The notes below the pieces were generated by a model that was not told the DNA's origin, made no database searches, and saw only the letters and a list, made by a program, of their open reading frames with translations. A program made the translations under genes and the position numbers. A stretch of DNA of 10,366 bases, from assembly GCA_963981525.1 (NCBI GenBank), contig CAXCDZ010000030.1, positions 1 to 10,366 on the forward strand. Reading direction: 5' to 3'. Below, piece after piece: positions 5,670-10,366 of this stretch. Position 1 is the stretch's first letter; each line of letters opens with the position of its first letter. Origin of the DNA: CAXCDZ01 sp963981525. GTDB taxonomy: Bacteria; Patescibacteriota; Microgenomatia; UBA1400; UBA12108.

Positions 5670-6434
5670 ATGCCAACATACAAATACATCAAAGCACCTC
5701 CTGGACACACTCTCCTTCGCAAAGAGCCAAAAACATACCAGTTTCGCCAGGCGATTTCCGCAATCTTTCTCACTCTTGGTATTGCAGCCTTTACCTCAGT
5801 TGTCTACCCGATGTATGCATATCAGTTCTCCTACAAATCCAAGTTCCAGACTTCCGCTCTCCTTACTCCCCAGGTGACCGAGCTCACCTCGATTACAAAG
5901 GTGGTCAAGCCAGCTGTTGCATCAGAACCTACCTTTCTACCCGAAATGATCCACACCACTCTCGATTACACTGACACTGATCTCTGGTTCCCCCAGACGA
6001 CCTCACCCACAACTTCCCTCTACTCAGACTCCATCTACACTCTCTCAATCACTGACTTGGGGATCGACAGGGCAGTCGTCAAGAATGGCGTCCAAGATCT
6101 CAAAGAATCCCTCATTCAGTACCCAGGCACCGCGATGCCCGGAGAACTTGGCAACACCGTTATTTTTGGCCACTCTGTTCTCCCTCAGTTCTTTAACCCA
6201 GAAAGTTACATTAGTATTTTCTCGACTCTTCATACTCTTACTCCTGGCCAAGAGATCACAATCACTCAGGATGGAGCTACATACACCTATCAGATTTATG
6301 ACATGTACGAAGTCATGCCAGACGATCTCTCCCCTCTCGCTCAAAGCTATGATGATAGCAGACTTACTATCATTACCTGTACTCCTCCCGGCACCTATCT
6401 CCGTCGCCTTATCGTCAGGGCCAAACTAATATGA
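5670..6434 (+). CDS. Membrane-anchored sortase (cysteine transpeptidase)
   Basis: Sortases cleave a sorting motif in surface proteins and join them to the wall or to pilin subunits. The 254-residue protein has a short cytoplasmic N-terminus, one membrane helix (about 28-50) and a Thr/Ser/Pro-rich stalk to about 120. The catalytic barrel follows, with H168 in NTVIFGHS, C237 in TIITCTPPG and a basic pair R245-R246 before LIVRA; R246 is the likely catalytic Arg. The full His-Cys-Arg triad is therefore present. The C-terminal cysteine motif followed by PPGTYLRRLIV resembles the class D/E-like sortases of monoderms. Its last four bases overlap ruvX. The likely partner is a surface protein encoded elsewhere or the adjacent J-domain protein, although no LPxTG-type signal with a C-terminal helix is visible in that protein. 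Start: ATG after a CATAAT box. Confidence 0.9.
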   Translation: MPTYKYIKAPPGHTLLRKEPKTYQFRQAISAIFLTLGIAAFTSVVYPMYAYQFSYKSKFQTSALLTPQVTELTSITKVVKPAVASEPTFLPEMIHTTLDYTDTDLWFPQTTSPTTSLYSDSIYTLSITDLGIDRAVVKNGVQDLKESLIQYPGTAMPGELGNTVIFGHSVLPQFFNPESYISIFSTLHTLTPGQEITITQDGATYTYQIYDMYEVMPDDLSPLAQSYDDSRLTIITCTPPGTYLRRLIVRAKLI

Positions 6435-6823
6435 CAACTTATCTTGGAGTCGACGTAGGAGAAAAGAATCATGGCCTTGCACTCGCATCTGGTCCGCTCG
6501 CCACTCCTCTCCCGTCCATCACAAGCACTAGTGTCAGAGCTCTCTCTGAAAAATTGGTGAGCATTGCTGGCAAGCACTCCGCCTCTACCATTGTGCTGGG
6601 TAAGCCTCGCGGCAAAATCCTTAGTATTGTAGAGAGGCTAGAGGAATCACTCAGCTCACACTCCGCTCTCACGGTCGTCCTTCACTCTGAGAATCTCTCG
6701 ACCCATGACGCGCTTAATAAGCTCAGAGAAATAGGTGCCAAACGCCAGAAGCTCCAAAACGATCATTCCTACGCAGCCTGCCTAATACTTGAAGACTATC
6801 TGGAATCGGTTGTGCAAATATGA
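6431..6823 (+). CDS. ruvX: RuvX/YqgF-family Holliday junction resolvase-like nuclease
   Basis: RuvX proteins have an RNase H fold and are implicated in Holliday junction resolution and in 16S rRNA 5' end processing. The 130-residue length fits (family about 130-150). Visible motifs are the first catalytic Asp in LGVDVGEKNHGLALA (D8), the second acidic site in LHSENLSTHDAL (equivalent to the DERLST motif, Glu kept) and the third in NDHSYAACLILEDYLE (equivalent to the D..AA.LIL motif). The usual VGLP strand is changed to VLGKPRG. The start overlaps the sortase stop as ATGA, so translation is probably coupled. In many genomes ruvX lies near alaS and mltG, which matches this order. Confidence 0.9.
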   Translation: MTTYLGVDVGEKNHGLALASGPLATPLPSITSTSVRALSEKLVSIAGKHSASTIVLGKPRGKILSIVERLEESLSSHSALTVVLHSENLSTHDALNKLREIGAKRQKLQNDHSYAACLILEDYLESVVQI

Positions 6824-6825
6824 TG

Positions 6826-6861
6826 CCGCGCCCCTTCGTAGCTTACCTAAGCGAAGTGGGG
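6826..6861 (+). repeat. Bulged hairpin repeat element, copy 2
   Basis: GCTT (6841-6844) pairs with AAGC (6849-6852) around ACCT. CTTC (6834-6837) pairs with GAAG (6853-6856) below a 3-base GTA bulge, and upstream C residues can pair with the GGGG at 6858-6861. It lies just after the ruvX stop and abuts the TATACT box. The same element, with a T-A to C-G pair change, is at 1117-1151. Confidence 0.65.
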
Positions 6862-6880
6862 TATACTTTTGAGTAGGAGG
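6862..6880 (+). promoter_or_regulatory. -10 box TATACT and strong Shine-Dalgarno for the zinc-ribbon gene
   Basis: TATACT (6862-6867) would start transcription near 6874. AGGAGG (6875-6880) is a full Shine-Dalgarno sequence 8 bases before the ATG at 6889. The transcript would therefore begin almost at the ribosome binding site. This is the strongest binding site in the window and it fixes the start codon. Confidence 0.65.
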
Positions 6881-6888
6881 AAAAATAT

Positions 6889-7089
6889 ATGTTAAAAAAT
6901 GTCATCGCCCCCATTCAAGCCTGGTTGCTATCTCGCAGTCAGTGTGTCGGTTGTGGTATGCCACTGGACAAAGCTGACTCAAAAAAAAGAGACGCCACCA
7001 CCAACAAAGTCACCTGCAAGTGTGGTCGTATCTTTATTCATAATCACAAGAGGAAAACCTACCGCCGCGCACTCTTCTCCGAAGTTTAA
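6889..7089 (+). CDS. Small zinc-ribbon protein, 66 residues
   Basis: Four cysteines form two knuckles, C19-VG-C22 and C43-K-C45, with H51 and H53 nearby. The compact pattern is that of a zinc ribbon, though the second knuckle is CxC where CxxC is usual. A hydrophobic helix (VIAPIQAWLL) precedes it and a very basic tail (HNHKRKTYRRA) follows, so RNA or DNA binding is possible. It has a perfect AGGAGG site and is followed by mltG after 9 bases. I recognise no named family. Confidence 0.75.
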   Translation: MLKNVIAPIQAWLLSRSQCVGCGMPLDKADSKKRDATTNKVTCKCGRIFIHNHKRKTYRRALFSEV

Positions 7090-7098
7090 TCAAACACT

Positions 7099-8055
7099 AT
7101 GTCTCGTCGTCGCAAAAAACCAATTATCTCCACTCAGGTTATTGTCGCAGTCTTCCTTGCGATCTCTCTCCTATTCTTTGGCATTGGCAAAATCTTCATT
7201 CGCAGCATTACTTCGTCCGTTACTCAGGAAAATCATGAGTATCAAGAGTTTGTGGTTAGTAGGGGAGACACCACTCTCAAGATCGCCAGCAACCTCTATC
7301 ATGCTGGCCTGATCCGCTCACCCCTAGGATTTCGCTACATCGTCAAGACCCACAGTCTAGGAGATAAACTCCAGTCAGGTACTTATTACCTTCGCGCCTC
7401 CTCAAGCACACTCGAGATTGCCAACAAACTCACGACCGGAGTTAGTGATCTCTCAGTCACGATCCCAGAAGGATATCGGTTAGAGCAGATCGCGATCGTG
7501 CTCGAGGCAGAGCTTGGCCTTTCCGCAACCGAATTTCTGACTTCCTCACAAGGGTTAGAGGGATATCTCTTCCCAGACACTTACCACTTCGCGCCCTCTT
7601 CTTCAGTAGAGATTGTGATTACTACCATGCAAAACAACTTCGAATCTAAGATAGGCCAGATAGATAAGCGAAGCCTCATCCTCGCCTCATTGATCGAGCG
7701 AGAGACGAGGGGTAGCGCCGAAAAACCAGTCGTTGCCGGGATTCTTGAGAAGAGACTCTCCGCAGGTTGGCCACTTGAGCTAGACGCCACCGTTCAATAC
7801 GCACTTGGCAGGCCAGGGCAGTGGTGGAGTAACACCACTCTCGCTGATCGACAAACTAGCTCACCCTACAATACCTACCAGATTTCAGGCCTTCCTCCCC
7901 ATCCAATCTGCAATCCAGGTATCGAGAGTATTAACGCAGCACAAGCTCCCCAGGCATCCGAATACTGGTTCTATTTGCACGGTCGTGACGGACAGATCCA
8001 CTACGCCACTACTAACGCACAGCACTCCGCAAACATTGATCAGTACATAAGATAG
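7099..8055 (+). CDS. mltG: Endolytic murein transglycosylase MltG
   Basis: MltG cuts nascent peptidoglycan strands at the membrane and sets glycan chain length. The 318-residue protein has a basic N-terminus, one membrane helix (about 14-35) and a LysM-like region (FVVSRGDTTLKIASNLYHAGLI). The catalytic domain follows, with the conserved Glu in LASLIERET (E200) and the later signatures LDATVQYAL, SPYNTY, GLPPHPICNPG and Y.H..DGQIHYATT. Length and motif order are normal for the family (about 320-350). No ribosome binding site is present. A TTTAAT lies 8 bases upstream, so it could have its own start, but co-transcription with the zinc-ribbon gene is as likely. The strong terminator at 8121-8150 closes this unit. 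Confidence 0.95.
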   Translation: MSRRRKKPIISTQVIVAVFLAISLLFFGIGKIFIRSITSSVTQENHEYQEFVVSRGDTTLKIASNLYHAGLIRSPLGFRYIVKTHSLGDKLQSGTYYLRASSSTLEIANKLTTGVSDLSVTIPEGYRLEQIAIVLEAELGLSATEFLTSSQGLEGYLFPDTYHFAPSSSVEIVITTMQNNFESKIGQIDKRSLILASLIERETRGSAEKPVVAGILEKRLSAGWPLELDATVQYALGRPGQWWSNTTLADRQTSSPYNTYQISGLPPHPICNPGIESINAAQAPQASEYWFYLHGRDGQIHYATTNAQHSANIDQYIR

Positions 8056-8068
8056 TGAGTTCTCCTAC

Positions 8069-8097
8069 TTGACGAATCACAGAGATAGTGTTTTAAT
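8069..8097 (+). promoter_or_regulatory. Possible distal rpoB promoter upstream of the hairpin
   Basis: TTGACG (8069-8074), a 17-base spacer and TTTAAT (8092-8097) fit a primary-sigma promoter, with 5 of 6 bases right in each box, although the -10 box lacks the key second-position A. Its transcript would start near 8104 and contain the hairpin at 8121-8150, which would then act as an attenuator. Confidence 0.4.
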
Positions 8098-8120
8098 AAC
8101 TTCTTGCCCGTCCTAACCGT

Positions 8121-8150
8121 GGGCGTACAAATAATGGGTACGCCCTTTTT
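8121..8150 (+). terminator. Intrinsic terminator-like hairpin between mltG and rpoB
   Basis: GGGCGTAC (8121-8128) and GTACGCCC (8138-8145) form a perfect 8-bp GC-rich stem with a 9-base loop, followed directly by TTTTT (8146-8150). It most simply ends the mltG transcript. GCCC (8106-8109) can also pair with GGGC (8121-8124), which would break the terminator stem. Confidence 0.85.
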
Positions 8151-8151
8151 G

Positions 8152-8177
8152 TATATTGGTAATAACAATACAGAGGA
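8152..8177 (+). promoter_or_regulatory. Possible proximal rpoB -10 box and Shine-Dalgarno
   Basis: TATATT (8152-8157) lies directly after the terminator T-run and would start transcription near 8164. AGAGGA (8172-8177) is a Shine-Dalgarno sequence 7 bases before the ATG at 8185 and fixes that start. No good -35 box is seen; that position falls in the hairpin loop. Confidence 0.5.
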
Positions 8178-8184
8178 AAAATCA

Positions 8185-10366
8185 ATGTCCAAATCTAGTA
8201 GATTATATTGGGGTCAGCAAGACCTTCCGCTTCCGGAACTCGACCTAACCTCATTTCAACTAGAGTCATACCAGGACTTTCTCGACAACGGTATTGCCAA
8301 ATATCTCCAAGACATCTCTCCAATTCAGGATTTCACAGGTAAAACCTGGGAGCTCTCTTTCCACGGACACTACTTCGAAGAACCCAAGCTCACTGCCAGT
8401 CAAGCTGTCGAAAAAGGCCTCAACTACGACCAGCCTCTCAGAGTCAAAGTCAAACTAATCAACAAAATCACCGGCGAAACTGTCGAGCAAGACGTTTTCT
8501 TGGGTGACATGCCCAAGATCACCACCAAAGGAACTTTCATTATCTCAGGGATCGAACGTGCCGTTGTTACACAACTTGTGAGAGCACCGGGTGTTTTCTT
8601 TGGCGGTTCGGTTGACGCCAACTCAGGAAGACTCCTTCACACAGCAGAATTAAGACCTATGCGTGGTAGCTGGCTTGAGATGGGGATCGCCAAATCCGAT
8701 GTCATCTCCGCCAAGATTGATCGTCACCGCAAATTCCACATCACCACTCTCTTGCGCGCCCTCGGTTACGAATCAGACGAAGATATTCTTGAGCTATTCA
8801 AAGATGTCGACACTGACAAAGATCATCAATACATCTTTGCCACCCTCGCAAAAGACAAAAACAAAACCAAAGAAGAAGCACTCCTAGACCTTTACGACAA
8901 GATCAGGCCCGGTGAGCCAGCAGTTCTTGAGAACGCTCGCAACCTCTTCTTCCAGAGCTTCTTTGATGGCAGAAGATATGATCTCGCCCCAGTTGGTCGT
9001 TACAAGCTCAACTCCAAGCTAGGCCTCGACATCGAAAACAAAATCGAGAATCAAGTTCTCCAAAAAGCCGATCTCGTTGCCACCATCAAATACCTCATCG
9101 GTCTCCAGAATGGCATGGGTGCAGTTGACGACATTGATCACTTGAGTAATCGCCGCGTCCGCCGCGTCGGAGAACTCCTGGGTTCCACTGCCTTCAGAAT
9201 CGGACTTCTCAGACTCGAGCGCTCCATCAAAGAAAAGATGTCCCTCGTCAAGCCAGATGAGTCCATCTCTCCAGTTCAGCTTATTAACGCTCGCCCAGTT
9301 ATCGCCACCATCAGTGAGTTCTTCCGTCGCAACAGACTCTCCACCATTCTCGATCAGACTAATCCTCTCGCCGAGATCGATAACCTTCGCCGTCTCTCCG
9401 TCATGGGTAGTGGGGGAGTAACTCGCGAGCGCGCTAGCTTCAGTATGCGTGACATCAATGCCAGTCAGTACGGTCGTATCTGCCCAGTCAGGTCACCTGA
9501 GGGTCCCAACATTGGTCTTGTTACTTACCTCTCACTCTATACAAGAGTCAATCGTTTCGGATTCCTCGAGACTCCGTACCGCGCAGTCAAAGAGGTCACC
9601 AAGGGTGGCAAAAAAGTCATGCAGGTTACGAACGAAGTTTCTTATTTCTCACCCCAAGAAGAGCCACAATACCACGTCACTCATGCCGGGATCAACATTG
9701 ACAAAAACAACATCATTCAAGACACTTGGGTTCCTGTTAGATATGATGGCGACTTCCTCGAAGTTCCCGTCAGCAAAGTCCAGTATATCGACGTTGTTGC
9801 CCGTCAGGTTGTTGGCACCTCAGCCTCACTCATTCCTTTCATTGCCCACGACGAAGCCAACCGCGCACTCATGGGTACTCACATGCAATGTCAGGCAGTT
9901 CCATTAATCAAGCCACAGTCGCCAGTAGTTGGTACCGGCATGGAAGGCGCAGTCGCCTCAGCCATGAACTGGGTGATTCGCTCTGGAGTAACAGGTAAGG
10001 TCTCCTACGTTGATGCCAACACCATCGTGATTGATCTCACCAAACCTGAGTTCACCTCTGCCAAAAAAGATCTTAAGAACAAAGATCTCGAATACCTTAC
10101 CCTCAAAAAGAATCAAGCCACCTACAACATCATGAAGTTCTACCGCACAGCCAACTCAACTTGCTACAACCAAAAGCCAGTTGTCGTTGTTGGTGACAAA
10201 GTCAAGCCAGGAGATCTCCTAATCGACGGTCCAGCTGCCGACAATGGCGAGCTCGCACTCGGTAGTAATCTCGTTATCGCCTACGCTTCCTTCATGGGTC
10301 TTGGATACGAAGACGCTATCATCGTCTCTGATCGCCTGGTCAAAGAAGATGTCCTCACAAGTATCC
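8185..10366 (+). CDS. rpoB: DNA-directed RNA polymerase beta subunit, N-terminal 727 residues (3' end outside window)
   Basis: The frame is open from ATG 8185 to the window end. Conserved blocks include FIISGIERAVVTQL and APGVFF (rifampicin N-cluster region), DDIDHLSNRRVRRVGELL, and the rifampicin pocket FFRRNRLSTILDQTNPLAEI followed by RRLSVMGSGGVTRERA. RSPEGPNIGL, NRALMGTHMQCQAVPL and GYEDAIIVSD come next. Aligning by eye to E. coli gives T at Q513, N at H526, V at I572 and C at R687, while D516, R529, S531 and P564 are kept. The S531 equivalent is residue 405, against 450 in M. tuberculosis, so the N-terminal lobes are compact. The NTP-contacting Arg (R678 in E. coli, NRALMG) is kept. Start: ATG with AGAGGA upstream. 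No ribosomal protein gene precedes it, unlike the rplJL-rpoBC order of many bacteria; rpoC is expected downstream. Confidence 0.98.
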   Translation, partial: MSKSSRLYWGQQDLPLPELDLTSFQLESYQDFLDNGIAKYLQDISPIQDFTGKTWELSFHGHYFEEPKLTASQAVEKGLNYDQPLRVKVKLINKITGETVEQDVFLGDMPKITTKGTFIISGIERAVVTQLVRAPGVFFGGSVDANSGRLLHTAELRPMRGSWLEMGIAKSDVISAKIDRHRKFHITTLLRALGYESDEDILELFKDVDTDKDHQYIFATLAKDKNKTKEEALLDLYDKIRPGEPAVLENARNLFFQSFFDGRRYDLAPVGRYKLNSKLGLDIENKIENQVLQKADLVATIKYLIGLQNGMGAVDDIDHLSNRRVRRVGELLGSTAFRIGLLRLERSIKEKMSLVKPDESISPVQLINARPVIATISEFFRRNRLSTILDQTNPLAEIDNLRRLSVMGSGGVTRERASFSMRDINASQYGRICPVRSPEGPNIGLVTYLSLYTRVNRFGFLETPYRAVKEVTKGGKKVMQVTNEVSYFSPQEEPQYHVTHAGINIDKNNIIQDTWVPVRYDGDFLEVPVSKVQYIDVVARQVVGTSASLIPFIAHDEANRALMGTHMQCQAVPLIKPQSPVVGTGMEGAVASAMNWVIRSGVTGKVSYVDANTIVIDLTKPEFTSAKKDLKNKDLEYLTLKKNQATYNIMKFYRTANSTCYNQKPVVVVGDKVKPGDLLIDGPAADNGELALGSNLVIAYASFMGLGYEDAIIVSDRLVKEDVLTSI

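Noticed and set aside
9449..9907. Second plus-strand frame of 152 codons within rpoB
   Set aside because: It is an out-of-frame reading of strongly conserved RpoB sequence.
1..10366. TGA recoded as glycine
   Set aside because: TGA ends several genes at the expected lengths (ruvX, sortase, DUF948-like), often in ATGA overlaps, so the standard bacterial code applies.

Overview
The window looks like part of a candidate phyla radiation (Patescibacteria) chromosome, most likely of the Microgenomates group. The reasons are a short alanyl-tRNA synthetase that ends straight after its editing domain, a compact RpoB, a membrane-anchored protein with an actin-like front half and a baseplate-J-like outer half, a sortase, very tight gene packing, and start codons mostly without Shine-Dalgarno sequences. 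TGA is used as a normal stop (770, 1495, 6434, 6823), which argues against the TGA-glycine lineages (Gracilibacteria, Absconditabacteria). All genes lie on the plus strand. This placement rests on remembered family features, not on a search.

Layout. 1-393 is the end of a single-pass membrane protein with an outer beta domain, RodZ-like in architecture. 394-497 is a dense regulatory spacer holding an inverted repeat, a 7-bp tandem array and a palindrome over a -10 box. 498-1132 is an overlapping pair of small envelope proteins of YtxG/DUF948 and YtxH type. 1205-1495 is an unrecognised 96-residue gene. 1614-3455 is alaS. 3475-5649 is the actin-fold/baseplate-J fusion. 5670-6434 is a sortase, overlapping ruvX (6431-6823) by four bases. 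6889-7089 is a small zinc-ribbon protein and 7099-8055 is mltG. A strong hairpin terminator or attenuator (8121-8150) precedes rpoB, which starts at 8185 and runs off the window.

How it fits together. The window mixes housekeeping (alaS, ruvX, rpoB) with envelope biology (RodZ-like protein, YtxG/H pair, J-like surface protein, sortase, MltG). Five starts (498, 1205, 1614, 3475, 5670) have a TANNNT-like -10 box 6-11 bases upstream and no ribosome binding site, so their mRNAs are probably leaderless. The 6889 gene and rpoB instead have clear Shine-Dalgarno sequences. A bulged hairpin element occurs twice (1117-1151 and 6826-6861) with a compensatory base-pair change. The points most worth following up are the actin-fold/J-domain protein beside a sortase, the natural changes at rifampicin-site residues of RpoB, the alaS promoter palindrome, and the leaderless promoter pattern.
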